Below the pieces are notes generated by a model. It did no database searches, had not been told where the DNA came from, and saw only the letters and a program-made list of their open reading frames with translations. From UBA12481 sp942493265 (GTDB taxonomy: Bacteria > Bacteroidota > Bacteroidia > Bacteroidales > UBA12481), in assembly GCA_942493265.1 (NCBI GenBank), contig OW818688.1, forward strand, positions 372,001 through 436,000: a stretch of DNA of 64,000 bases, read 5' to 3'. Below, in pieces: positions 17,622-26,303 of the stretch. Made by a program: the position numbers and the translations under genes. The first letter of the stretch is position 1, and the number at the start of each line of letters is the position of its first letter.

Positions 17622-19109
17622 ATGAAAAAAGTCATCCCGTTCCTGCTGAGTATGGTCGTTCTCGGCACTTGCCTGATTTCCTGCAATCCCAAAAAAGAGA
17701 CGCCATCAAACCGGATCGTCGTTAGCGGAACCATCCTGAACTTCAAGGATACCAGTACCGTTTTTACGTACGATGTATTTGAACTGCTGGGGACTACGCA
17801 GAAGCCGGCAATGAAAATCAATCCCGACGGGACCTATAAAATGGTTATTGAATCGGGCAGTCCGTTAAAGGGATTTTTCTCTTTGGGGAGGGTGCCGTTT
17901 ACCTATAATTTCGATGTGACGCTGGTCAATGGAAAAGATTCCAGCATGTCGGTTGAATCTGCAGATTTCCGGATGGTATACCTGTGGCTCGAGCCGGGTG
18001 ATAGTCTCGCCATGAACCTGGATGTGGAGAATATTGCCGGAACGCTGAAATTCAGTGGCACCGGTTCAGTAAACAATGAATTTGTGAATCAGGAAGAGAA
18101 TGTATTTGCCAGTTACAAGCACAAGTACCTGGAGAACTATTACCATATAACTTACCGTGAACCTAATGATTTTAAGAGGGTTACCGATGTACTTCGTCAG
18201 GAAAAGCTCAAATACATTAAGGATTATGCAGCTTCACACCCACTAAGCCCTTCACTCGTAAAGGCTTATACTGCCGAATATATCACTGCAGCTGTAACCT
18301 CCAAAATCTATTATCCGGGCGGTCATGCAGGATTCAATGATGGGAAGGAGGCTGTTTTACCGGCGGATTACTTCTCCTTTATGGATTCTGTTGTTATTGA
18401 GGATCATATCGGCGACAAGGGCATCGGGTACTATTACTTCCTGAATGCGTATCTGAATAAAAAACAGAACATTGCGAACGCAGGCAATCCCGATAAAGGG
18501 GATTTTTATCAATTTGTAAAATCGCAGTTACCCGGACCGCTGGCCTATGAATTCATGGCGTATGCCCTGGCGAGAGATTTTAAAAAGAGCCTGTACGAGG
18601 AGTTCGGGGGGAATTGCCCTTATCCTGAAATTGCGCAGCTGGTTAAGAAAAAGTATTTACACATGGAAGGTATGCTGGAAGGGAATCCGGCACCTGATTT
18701 CACGCTTGCGGATGTTAACGGGACGATGTTGTCACTGAAAGATCTCAGGGGCAAATTTGTGTACATTGATTTCTGGGCTACCTGGTGCGTGCCCTGTATC
18801 AAGGAGATCCCGAGTCTGAAGGTCCTTGAAGATGAGTATCGCGGAAAAAACATCCATTTCGTGAGTGTTTCCTATGATAAAGCCAAGGATCACGCCAAAT
18901 GGAAAGATTACGTGATTGACAATAAACTCACAGGCGTTCAATTGATTGCCGATGAGGCGATGCATTCCCTGTATAATAAAACGTTCAATATCGACCTGAT
19001 CCCGCGCTTCATCCTGCTTGATCCGGATGGCAAGATTGTGAGCGGAAATGCCCCGCGGCCTTCGAGTCCGAGGGTGAGGGAGCTCCTGGATAAGGCGGGG
19101 GTACGATAG
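17622..19109 (+). CDS. TlpA-like thioredoxin-fold lipoprotein (long form)
   Basis: This is a 495-residue SPII lipoprotein ('LGTCLISCNP'). The N-terminal ~130 residues form a beta-rich DUF4369-like domain and the middle ~210 residues are mainly helical. The C-terminal ~150 residues are a TlpA/ResA-type thioredoxin domain with active site C389-V-P-C392 in 'FWATWCVPCIKEIPSL' and 'IDLIPRFILL' holding the cis-Pro. It is predicted to be a periplasm-facing thiol oxidoreductase. It is monocistronic: an element with inverted repeats lies upstream, and a hairpin begins 2 bp after the stop. It is paralogous to 12935-14023 in architecture but diverged. Confidence 0.9.
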   Translation: MKKVIPFLLSMVVLGTCLISCNPKKETPSNRIVVSGTILNFKDTSTVFTYDVFELLGTTQKPAMKINPDGTYKMVIESGSPLKGFFSLGRVPFTYNFDVTLVNGKDSSMSVESADFRMVYLWLEPGDSLAMNLDVENIAGTLKFSGTGSVNNEFVNQEENVFASYKHKYLENYYHITYREPNDFKRVTDVLRQEKLKYIKDYAASHPLSPSLVKAYTAEYITAAVTSKIYYPGGHAGFNDGKEAVLPADYFSFMDSVVIEDHIGDKGIGYYYFLNAYLNKKQNIANAGNPDKGDFYQFVKSQLPGPLAYEFMAYALARDFKKSLYEEFGGNCPYPEIAQLVKKKYLHMEGMLEGNPAPDFTLADVNGTMLSLKDLRGKFVYIDFWATWCVPCIKEIPSLKVLEDEYRGKNIHFVSVSYDKAKDHAKWKDYVIDNKLTGVQLIADEAMHSLYNKTFNIDLIPRFILLDPDGKIVSGNAPRPSSPRVRELLDKAGVR

Positions 19110-19110
19110 T

Positions 19111-19183
19111 AAATTTTCGCGCCAAGACGCCAAGACGCAAAAACACCTTCCTCTTTGCGTCTTTGCGTCTCTGCGCGAAATTT
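19111..19183. terminator. ORF-less hairpin after TlpA gene
   Basis: 19111-19140 pairs imperfectly with 19154-19182, built from the short unit GACGC(A/C)AA. It begins 2 bp after the TlpA stop, so it may act as a terminator or 3' stabiliser. The same sequence family makes up the arms of the GxxExxY element just downstream. Confidence 0.6.
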
Positions 19184-19281
19184 TATTTTCCAAACCCTAA
19201 TCCTCATTTTCTCACTTTTTAAAATTCCCGCAGCAATCCATACTTATACAAGCGCGAATTTCCCAAAACAGTATTTTTTTC

Positions 19282-19342
19282 TCACGCTAAGACGCTAAGG
19301 CGCAAAGCAGCGTTATTCTTAGCGTCTTTGCGCGAAATAAAT
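19282..19342. repeat. Left inverted-repeat arm of GxxExxY element
   Basis: This stretch matches the reverse complement of 19743-19804 over about 60 nt with scattered differences. Each arm is also internally palindromic (CGCTAAGACGC paired with GCGTCTTTGCG). Confidence 0.85.
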
Positions 19343-19353
19343 AACCCAATCCT

Positions 19354-19731
19354 ATGACCGAAAACGAACTTTCGAAAATTGCGGTAAATGTGGCCTTCAA
19401 TATACACTTTAAGCTAGGACCAGGCTTACTATAATCTGTTTATGAGGAGATTATGTACCATGAACTCCGAAAATATCCAATCTTGGTTGAACGGCAGAAA
19501 CCTATTCCGGTATTTTGGGATGGAATAAAAATGGATCTGGGTTTTCGGGCCGACATTATCCTCGATAATAAAATCATCATTGAACTAAAATCCATTGAAA
19601 CCTTAGCACCGGTTCATGCCAAACAATTGCTGACCTATTTAAAAGTCACCGGAATAAAATTGGGATTATTGATCAACTTTAATGAATCCCTGTTTAAAAA
19701 TGGAATCTCAAGAATTGTCAACAATTTATAA
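19354..19731 (+). pseudogene. GxxExxY family gene with nonsense codon inside its signature motif
   Basis: The frame from ATG 19354 gives 'MTENELSKIAVNVAF', then 'LGPGLL', a TAA stop at 19432-19434, and 'SVYEEIMYHELRKYP'. This matches a GxxExxY-family protein of about 125 residues (TIGR04256-like, PD-(D/E)XK-related). The motif would read G-L-L-E-S-V-Y, so the stop replaces exactly the motif Glu (GAA or GAG expected). Downstream, 'MDLGFRADIILDNKIIIELK' carries nuclease-like D and E-x-K residues. A 92-residue product from ATG 19453 would lack the motif. It is either a pseudogene or a base error. The family function is unknown. Confidence 0.85.
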
Positions 19732-19742
19732 ATAATTCCATA

Positions 19743-19804
19743 ATTTATTCTATCGCAAAGACGCTAAACAGTTTTATTCTTTGCGTCTTAGCGTCTTTGC
19801 GTGA
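19743..19804. repeat. Right inverted-repeat arm of GxxExxY element
   Basis: Partner of 19282-19342. It starts 12 bp after the gene's stop and ends 9 bp before the stop of the DUF4249 gene. Confidence 0.85.
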
Positions 19805-19813
19805 ATTCTCTAC

Positions 19814-20638
19814 CTACCTCCCCACCGACACGATCAAATCCTTCTTCTCGGCGAAAAATATACCGAAATACCCCAGTGCGCCATTATCAAAATTCCCGAT
19901 CGGATTATAGGGGGTCGCCGACACAAAACTTGGTCGGGCCATGTCGTTTATTTGGTTGAAATAGGCATAACTGACGGAATCGATGTTCATGAACTCCAAC
20001 TGCACGGTATCGCCAAGCGAGAATGAATACCGATACAAGGGCAGATCAACAACGGTACCATCGAACTGCTCATCGCCGGTAATGGTGAAACTGCCCGACT
20101 GGGGTTTTCCGTTTGTGGTTACTTTGAACCGGTAATAATTCGGAATTCCGGCCGGATCCTGCCATATCGGTTTAATCAGGTAGATTGGCGGACTGGTTGG
20201 CCGCGGATCGCCAAAACCCCGCACAATCTTCAGACTATCGAGGTAAACCGGTGATGGAGCCTTTGAAGTGGCCAAATACTGCTCGTCCGGCGCAATGGTC
20301 AATTTTACCTGAAAGATTTCACCCGGGCTCACCTCCACATTCCCGGCGGAATAAATGCCTGCACCGGTTTCGGTTAAACGGGTGGATGTTCCGGCTCCGT
20401 TGATCAGCTCGATGGTGGCTCCTTCAATATTTTCGTATTGCAGCACCGAATAAAATCCGGTTGACCGGGTTGCTTTCACCACACACTCCCGTGTACTGGC
20501 GTTCAGGGTTGCCTCGATGATGGTTCTCGATGCAGAATCCTTCAGATCCAGCACGATAACCTCTTCGCACGATGTCAGCAGAACCACCAGAGCGAAGGAA
20601 AAGAAAATCGGTATTTTAATAAATTTCATCATAATCAT
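19814..20638 (-). CDS. DUF4249 lipoprotein
   Basis: This is a 274-residue SPII lipoprotein ('LVVLLTSCEEVIVLDL') of the DUF4249 family, which in Bacteroidota is regularly encoded after a TonB-dependent receptor and is thought to be its surface partner. Beta-rich segments and the ending 'ALGYFGIFFAEKKDLIVSVGR' fit. Its first ATG lies 1 nt after the receptor stop, so translation is coupled; ATGs at 20632 and 20629 are alternative starts. The transported ligand cannot be predicted. Confidence 0.88.
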   Translation of the reverse strand: MIMMKFIKIPIFFSFALVVLLTSCEEVIVLDLKDSASRTIIEATLNASTRECVVKATRSTGFYSVLQYENIEGATIELINGAGTSTRLTETGAGIYSAGNVEVSPGEIFQVKLTIAPDEQYLATSKAPSPVYLDSLKIVRGFGDPRPTSPPIYLIKPIWQDPAGIPNYYRFKVTTNGKPQSGSFTITGDEQFDGTVVDLPLYRYSFSLGDTVQLEFMNIDSVSYAYFNQINDMARPSFVSATPYNPIGNFDNGALGYFGIFFAEKKDLIVSVGR

Positions 20639-20639
20639 A

Positions 20640-22973
20640 TCAGAACCTGAAATTCCAGCTTATTGAGGGTACAATTCCGAAAAGGGCGAGCCGTACGGCT
20701 TCTGTTGTGCCGGGTACCGTTTCACTCTCGCGGAATGAAATGCTGTATGCATTTTTACGGTCGTAAACATTATAAAAAGATAAATTAATGTCGGAATTCC
20801 ATTTTTTCCTGGGTTTAAACAGATAAGTTACCCCAACATCGAGCCGATGATAATCAGGCATCCTCGAGCCGTTTCTATCGGTGTAAAGATTGATCAGGGT
20901 TCCGTCGATCACATACTTGCCGGTCGGGAAAGTCACGGCATCACCGGTATAATAAATCCAGTTGCCTGAGAATGAAAACCTTTCCGTGAACTGATAGGTA
21001 GCAACAATGGAGATATTGTGTGTCCGGTCCTGACGCGCCGAAAACCACTCACCTAAATTGATATGATCAAACTGTTTTTGCGATTTTGAAAGGGTATAAC
21101 TGATCCATCCGGTGAGCTTTCCGGTATTCCGTGTGGCTGAAAACTCAATGCCGTAAGCCCTGCCGCGGCCGAATTCAAGTTCCGCCTCAATATCAGGGTT
21201 TAAGAAAGTATTAGCGCCATTTTTATAATCCACCAGATTGCCTAAAATCTTATAATAGCCTTCCACGCTCACATCCCAGTTATTTTTGGGCAGGTTTTTA
21301 AAGAATCCCAGTGAAATCTGATCCGCAATGGTTGGCTTGATCAACGGGGTGCTGGGCGTCCAGATATCCGTTGGGGAGCTTGACAGTGAATTCGAAAGGA
21401 TATGGAGATACTGGAACATCCTGTTATAACTGGCCTTGATTGAATTAGACTGATTGATCAGATAATTGCCGGTGATCCGGGGCTCAAATCCGATATAGGT
21501 ATTATAAAACCGGCCAGAAGAATAAGTGGTTGAATCCAGTACTTCGCGGTCGCTGTATGTTTTTACCGTTGAGGGGCCGATGTTGTTGAACATACTCAGA
21601 CGGACGCCATAATTCAGACTGAATGCATCACTGATTTTTTGCTCGTTCGACGCATAAATCCCGCTCTCCAGAGCCTGTTGGGGCTCAATATGAGCCAGAA
21701 TGCCTGTGGTATCACCCTCATTGCCCGATGTAAAATTCCCGGGTTTAAACTGATGATAGGCGCTATTCCATCCAAAGCGAATCATATTTTGCGGATTCGG
21801 GTACCAGGTAAAATCCTGTTTTATACTGTAATCCAGGATTCCGGACGTCAGCTTGAATGCAAACTGTCCGAAATCTGCTTTGAATCCATAATTGTAATCA
21901 CTGTAAATCAGTGAGGTATTCAAAAATAGTTCCGGATTAAAAGTATGGTTCCATCGCAGGGTAAGCGTGGCATTTCCGGAATCAAAACCGGCCTGTTTAC
22001 GTCCAAAAATATCACGGCCGATGTATCCCGACAAATAGAGCCGGTCCTTATCTCCGAAAATATAGTTTGCTTTCAGGTTAAAATCATAAAAATAGAAAGT
22101 CACGCTATCGGCCAGTTCGCTCACGGCCTTCAGCATAACATCGGCATAAGTACGCCGACCGGAAACCAGAATTGAACTCTTGTCCTTAACCAGCGGGCCT
22201 TCCACCGACAGACGGGAAGAGATCAACCCGAGACCGCCGGTAACCCCCCACTCCTTAGAATTCCCATCGCGCATGCGGATATCCAGTACCGACGAAACCC
22301 TTCCGCCATAGGGCGCCGGGATCCCCCCTTTATAAAGTTTGACATCCTTGATGGCATCGGAATTGAATACCGAGAAAAACCCCATCAGGTGAGAGGCATT
22401 ATACACCGGGGCTTCATCTAAAAGAATATGATTCTGATCGGCATCGCCGCCCCTGACAAAATAGTTGCTGCTGCCTTCACTGCTTGGACTTACGCCGGGT
22501 AAAAGCTGGATCCCTTTCAGAACATCCTTTTCGCCAAACAGTACCGGAACGGCCTTCAGCTGTTTGATATCCAATTGAATAGCACCCATTTCCAGACTCC
22601 TCACAGCACTTTTAGTGCTTTTGCCGGTAATCTCCACCGCATTCAGGTTGGTTGATTTTGGCGTAAGCTCCATATCTAAAGTAAGATTGGCCTTCAGTGA
22701 GATCTTGCGGGTTACGGGCTCATAACCCAGATACGAACTCTGAATGGAGTAATTTCCTTCTGCAAGCTTTAAGGAGTAATATCCATATTGATTGGTGGAT
22801 ACACCGGTGCTAAGTTCCACCACAATCACATTGGCAAACAGCAACACCTCGCCGGTTTTGGCATCCTTGATATAGCCGCTCACCGAGTAACGCGCATCTT
22901 CATCAGCCATTGATACAACCGGCATCAGCCAGTTAGCGGCGAAAAAAAACAGTAATAGTATCTTGTACTTCAT
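20640..22973 (-). CDS. TonB-dependent outer-membrane receptor with carboxypeptidase-like N domain
   Basis: This is a 777-residue outer-membrane receptor. It has a signal peptide, a CarboxypepD_reg-like beta-sandwich (about 27-110: 'VSGYIKDAKTGEVLLFANV'), a plug domain (about 125-240: 'KGIQLLPGVSPSSEGSSNYFV' region, 'LLDEAPVYNASHLMG') and a 22-strand barrel ending in 'GIVPSISWNFRF' with the C-terminal Phe required for outer-membrane assembly. It is not the SusC type (shorter, with a DUF4249 partner instead of SusD). A candidate promoter lies 95-127 bp upstream. It probably imports a metal complex, peptide or small glycan. Confidence 0.93.
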   Translation of the reverse strand: MKYKILLLFFFAANWLMPVVSMADEDARYSVSGYIKDAKTGEVLLFANVIVVELSTGVSTNQYGYYSLKLAEGNYSIQSSYLGYEPVTRKISLKANLTLDMELTPKSTNLNAVEITGKSTKSAVRSLEMGAIQLDIKQLKAVPVLFGEKDVLKGIQLLPGVSPSSEGSSNYFVRGGDADQNHILLDEAPVYNASHLMGFFSVFNSDAIKDVKLYKGGIPAPYGGRVSSVLDIRMRDGNSKEWGVTGGLGLISSRLSVEGPLVKDKSSILVSGRRTYADVMLKAVSELADSVTFYFYDFNLKANYIFGDKDRLYLSGYIGRDIFGRKQAGFDSGNATLTLRWNHTFNPELFLNTSLIYSDYNYGFKADFGQFAFKLTSGILDYSIKQDFTWYPNPQNMIRFGWNSAYHQFKPGNFTSGNEGDTTGILAHIEPQQALESGIYASNEQKISDAFSLNYGVRLSMFNNIGPSTVKTYSDREVLDSTTYSSGRFYNTYIGFEPRITGNYLINQSNSIKASYNRMFQYLHILSNSLSSSPTDIWTPSTPLIKPTIADQISLGFFKNLPKNNWDVSVEGYYKILGNLVDYKNGANTFLNPDIEAELEFGRGRAYGIEFSATRNTGKLTGWISYTLSKSQKQFDHINLGEWFSARQDRTHNISIVATYQFTERFSFSGNWIYYTGDAVTFPTGKYVIDGTLINLYTDRNGSRMPDYHRLDVGVTYLFKPRKKWNSDINLSFYNVYDRKNAYSISFRESETVPGTTEAVRLALFGIVPSISWNFRF

Positions 22974-23067
22974 TCAGCAATGTTTCAATTAAAACAGGTT
23001 TCCCTCCAAGTGCGTTTAGAACAACTAACGGCGTTGAAGGTTTAATTATTTCACCTGAAAAGTTCAA

Positions 23068-23100
23068 CAAAAATACGGCTGCCTCAATAATGGGGCCAAA
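23068..23100 (-). promoter_or_regulatory. Candidate Bacteroidota-type promoter of the TonB receptor operon
   Basis: Read on the minus strand, TATTTTTG (23075-23068) matches the -7 consensus TAnnTTTG, and TTTG (23100-23097) lies 21 nt upstream as a -33 element. The spacing is close to the usual 19-20. This is a pattern match only. Confidence 0.45.
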
Positions 23101-23131
23101 ACGAAATCACGCCTATATTGTCTTAATAATA

Positions 23132-23241
23132 ACCTCTGTGGCTCTCTGAGCCCCTCTGTGGCCCTCTGTGTAATAATTTTTGTTACACGGAGGGCCACAG
23201 AGGGGCTCAGAGGGCCACAGAGGGGCTCAGAGGACCACGGA
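23132..23241. repeat. ORF-less hairpin with 20-nt tandem units between two minus-strand operons
   Basis: 23132-23173 pairs with 23183-23224. The right side continues as tandem copies of a 20-nt unit (GGGCCACAGAGGGGCTCAGA). It ends 4 bp before the stop of the HD gene, so on the minus strand it could terminate the cyclase operon. It resembles the other inverted-repeat elements but encloses no gene. Confidence 0.75.
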
Positions 23242-23244
23242 GGT

Positions 23245-23853
23245 TTATTTGAGATCCTCTATCTTTTGGAGGATGCGATTCAGGACATCCACCTTGCGGG
23301 CAGTCATAACGGACTTGCCATACGGGGAATGATACTGGTGCGCCTTGAAGAATTCGATTGAATTGAGGTGAAACTGATATTCCGTCAGGTCATATCTGCC
23401 GGTCAGTTTCCACTCGAGGCGCAGGAGCTCCATCTGCTCAAAATAATCATCGCTTGTGAGATGCATCAGATCGGCATCACACAATACCTCTGAAACCAGA
23501 TCAACCGGCATTTGAGGCACTTTTGTCGCCATAATGGCATGGAGCACCTGTTTCCGGTCGCGGGCAACCACCTGACGGGCTGATAAGAAGTCCAGGGCGA
23601 TCAGGGAGCTTTCATTTTCATGGAATTCATTCGATTCAATATATCCGGTATCATGGAACAAGGCGCTGATGGTCACCAGATCCATCTGATGCTCATCCAG
23701 TCCGCATTTCAGGCCGATAATCCCGGCATTGCGGGTGACATTCCGGGTATGAAAAACAGAATGAAACCGATACTTCTCCGGCAGCCTGTGGGCCAGCAGG
23801 TTCATCACGAAATCTTCTGCCTCGCGCACCATCGCGGCATCAATCGTTCTCAT
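23245..23853 (-). CDS. HD-domain metal-dependent phosphohydrolase
   Basis: This is a 202-residue HD superfamily protein. Metal ligands are visible as 'FHTRNV' (first His), 'LFHDTGYI' (the HD pair) and 'LCDADLMHL' (distal Asp), in the order expected for HD phosphohydrolases. Its start codon overlaps the stop of the cyclic-nucleotide-binding gene by 4 bp (ATGA), and that gene follows an adenylate-cyclase-like gene by 14 bp. An attractive inference is that it degrades cyclic nucleotide made by the operon's cyclase; HD proteins with other substrates exist. No signal peptide, so cytoplasmic. Confidence 0.85.
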   Translation of the reverse strand: MRTIDAAMVREAEDFVMNLLAHRLPEKYRFHSVFHTRNVTRNAGIIGLKCGLDEHQMDLVTISALFHDTGYIESNEFHENESSLIALDFLSARQVVARDRKQVLHAIMATKVPQMPVDLVSEVLCDADLMHLTSDDYFEQMELLRLEWKLTGRYDLTEYQFHLNSIEFFKAHQYHSPYGKSVMTARKVDVLNRILQKIEDLK

Positions 23854-24227
23854 GATGACTGAGTATTATTTTTCAATGCCCCCAGTTCGCGGGTGGTTTG
23901 CCGGAGCCGGCGCGACATGCTCTCAAGCAGTCTGAAGGCCAGCGACGGATCCTTTTGTATGGTGGCATAGAAATTCTGCTTGTCGATGGTGAGGATCTTG
24001 GTATCCCCCAAAGCTCTCACCGTGCACGAGCGCACATCCTTCTCGAAGAGTCCCATTTCACCAAAAAACTCCTTATCGCCCAGTTCGGCAACCTTGGTTT
24101 CCCTGCCGCCACTCTCATCGATCACTTCAACCCTGCCTTCCTGGATCACATACAGGCAGTCGCCAACGGTGCCCTGCTTGATGATATCCTCGCCATTGGT
24201 ATACAGGCGGCCAAATGATGCTGACAT
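23850..24227 (-). CDS. Cyclic-nucleotide-binding domain protein (stand-alone CNMP_binding)
   Basis: At 125 residues this is a single CRP-like cNMP-binding beta-roll without the DNA-binding domain of CRP. The phosphate-binding cassette 'FFGEMGLFEKDVRSCTVRA' contains the conserved G-E and R-S/T residues, so binding of a cyclic nucleotide is plausible. A helix at the C terminus ('LLESMSRRLRQTTRELGAL') could mediate dimerisation or partner contact. It sits between the cyclase and the HD hydrolase, with a 14-bp gap and a 4-bp overlap respectively, and may be the operon's sensor module or an allosteric subunit. Confidence 0.9.
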   Translation of the reverse strand: MSASFGRLYTNGEDIIKQGTVGDCLYVIQEGRVEVIDESGGRETKVAELGDKEFFGEMGLFEKDVRSCTVRALGDTKILTIDKQNFYATIQKDPSLAFRLLESMSRRLRQTTRELGALKNNTQSS

Positions 24228-24241
24228 ATCTATTTAAATAA

Positions 24242-26176
24242 TTAATTCGCCAAATCCTTATTATCAACAAAATACATATCTATTTCTCCAACATTTTTGG
24301 CAGATATCCTGCCCCGGTATTCGCAGCTGAAATGATCCTTTACCAGCTCAAAAGTTGCTGCGGAGATATTCACCTTCCCCACTTCGCCGTTGGATTCCAT
24401 GCGGCTGGCGATATTTACGGTATTGCCCCAGATATCATACGCATACTTTTTGCTGCCAACCACCCCGGCAACTATCGGACCGGTATGCACGCCAACCCGA
24501 AGTCCCCAGGGGACCAGATTCTTCTCCTTCCGCTCGGCATTCTTCATTTGCATGTAATTCTGCATTTCCAGTCCGGCTGCCACAATATTCAGCGGATGGG
24601 TTGAATTCTCCGTAGGAATTCCGCCGGCACACATGTAAGCATCTCCGATTGTCTTGATCTTCTCCAGATTATGTTTTTCCACGATCCCGTCGAAGGCCTG
24701 AAAAAACTCATTCAGCTCAGCCACCAGGTCGTTCGGGTGCAATCCTTCGGCGATCTTTGTAAAATCCTTGAAATCAGTAAACAATACCGATACGCTTTGA
24801 TAATCGCGCGGTGTGGCGCTGCCCTTTTCCTGGAGTTCACGGGCCACTTCAACCGGCAGGATATTCAGCAGCAGGCTCTCAATCTGCGCATTCTGCTTGT
24901 CGAGCAACCGGTTGATCTTCACCTTGCCCAGATAGTTCCGGAAAATGATAAAGGCAATGAGGAGAATAAAGATCAATCCGCCCAGAATGGCATTTTTCAC
25001 CACCTTTTGCTTTTGCATCGCAAGCTCCTGAATATCCAGCTCCCCCTGTTTCCGGAACAGATCGTAGCTCAACTGCTGGGTAATGATCAGATTATCGTTG
25101 GAGGTAGAGTACAGGGTATCGTTGATGCTGGTAAGCAGTGCCTGGTACTTGTAGGCATTCAGATAATCGGAAACCGAAGCATGCGCCGAGGCCAGTCCGG
25201 AATAGGCATCCCTGAGTTCGAAATTCGCATTCAATTCCCCGGCCAATACCTGCGCCCGGTTAAAAGCCTCAATGGCCGCATAAATATCCCCTTTGAGCCT
25301 GTAGGTATCCGCCATACCCAGATAAGCAGAAACCATATCGAGGCGGGCATTCAACCCGGTAGTGATATCGAGGGCTCTCTTCTGGTAAATCAGGGCTTGT
25401 TCAAAATCACCCTGCCGCGCATACAGATTTCCCATATTGATCAGGGTATAGGGAAGATTGCCGGAAGAGGATTTTTCAAAAGCCTTCTCCGACTTTTTAT
25501 AATATTCCAGAGCCCGCACATTATCGCCGGATTTAAACCAGGCCTCACCCAGGTTGACGGCAGCAGTGCCATAGGCATCCGGGTCATTAATGGCTTCGGC
25601 AACCGGCAGCGCGGCGGTATATATTTCGATGGCCTTGCTGATGGTTGCCTCTTTCTTGATATAGATTGTGCCGATATTGATCATCGTGGTGACAAGCCGA
25701 AGGGAATCACCAATTTCGGAAGCCGCTTTTTGTGCCTCGATATACAGCTCAAGCGCCTTGGTATCGTCGCCGTAATTATTGTATATGGCCCCCATGTTGC
25801 TTAATATATTGGCCACGCCCGACTTATCACCAAATGACTCAAAAGCCTCCCTGGATTTCTCCCAGTAAACAAATGTTTCAGCAAAAAGCCCCTTGGCATA
25901 TTTAACCAGTCCGGCATTCTTGTATGCCAGCGCCAATCCCTTTTTATAGTCCAGTTTCTGAGCCAGTTCCACGGCATCCAGACTATATTTCATAGCATCC
26001 TCGGGTGCCGAACGGTAGAGCTTTCTGCCCAGGTCGACCAGCAGGTTAACCTTATTGGTGTCGGCCTTTGCAGCATTCAGGACGGTATTCACGCTATCCG
26101 TTTTCAGGTCCTGCGCAACCATCAGGCAGCCAGCAGATGACATCAGAAAAAGGAGGAATAATTGCTTTTTTAACAT
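24242..26176 (-). CDS. TPR-containing class III adenylate/guanylate cyclase
   Basis: This 644-residue protein has a signal peptide, about seven tetratricopeptide repeats (about 50-375, for example 'ALEYYKKSEKAFEKSSSG'), one transmembrane helix (about 393-413, 'GGLIFILLIAFIIFRNYL') and a cytoplasmic class III cyclase domain (about 445-640). Metal Asp residues occur in 'LFTDFKDFT' and 'TIGDAYM'. Purine-selecting residues are Lys ('EKIKTIGDAY') and Asp ('YDIWGNTVN'), the adenylate-cyclase pattern. Transition-state Asn and Arg lie in 'WGNTVNIASRM'. A periplasmic TPR sensor would thus control cAMP synthesis. First gene of a three-gene cyclic-nucleotide operon. Confidence 0.92.
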   Translation of the reverse strand: MLKKQLFLLFLMSSAGCLMVAQDLKTDSVNTVLNAAKADTNKVNLLVDLGRKLYRSAPEDAMKYSLDAVELAQKLDYKKGLALAYKNAGLVKYAKGLFAETFVYWEKSREAFESFGDKSGVANILSNMGAIYNNYGDDTKALELYIEAQKAASEIGDSLRLVTTMINIGTIYIKKEATISKAIEIYTAALPVAEAINDPDAYGTAAVNLGEAWFKSGDNVRALEYYKKSEKAFEKSSSGNLPYTLINMGNLYARQGDFEQALIYQKRALDITTGLNARLDMVSAYLGMADTYRLKGDIYAAIEAFNRAQVLAGELNANFELRDAYSGLASAHASVSDYLNAYKYQALLTSINDTLYSTSNDNLIITQQLSYDLFRKQGELDIQELAMQKQKVVKNAILGGLIFILLIAFIIFRNYLGKVKINRLLDKQNAQIESLLLNILPVEVARELQEKGSATPRDYQSVSVLFTDFKDFTKIAEGLHPNDLVAELNEFFQAFDGIVEKHNLEKIKTIGDAYMCAGGIPTENSTHPLNIVAAGLEMQNYMQMKNAERKEKNLVPWGLRVGVHTGPIVAGVVGSKKYAYDIWGNTVNIASRMESNGEVGKVNISAATFELVKDHFSCEYRGRISAKNVGEIDMYFVDNKDLAN

Positions 26177-26229
26177 AGGTAACCGATGCGAACTGAATGT
26201 TTAACAAATCAGGTGGGAAAAGGTTAAGA

Positions 26230-26293
26230 GAGGGGTCCCCGCCCCCCGCCTTCGCGGGGGCAGGCCCCGCGGGGATGACACTCCTCCGAGGAT
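26230..26293. repeat. Dispersed GC-rich palindromic repeat (copy 1)
   Basis: This is a copy of a family containing GGTCCCCGCC..GCGGGGATGACACT and a CTCCGAGG tail. Other copies lie at 57746-57783 and, inverted, 63870-63907. The centre here is expanded by extra C/G runs. Confidence 0.75.
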
Positions 26294-26303
26294 GCCGAAG
26301 TGC

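Noticed and set aside
24671..25804. 377-codon plus-strand open frame
   Set aside because: Antisense to the TPR-cyclase, whose repeats and catalytic motifs are clear; no domain in the antisense frame.
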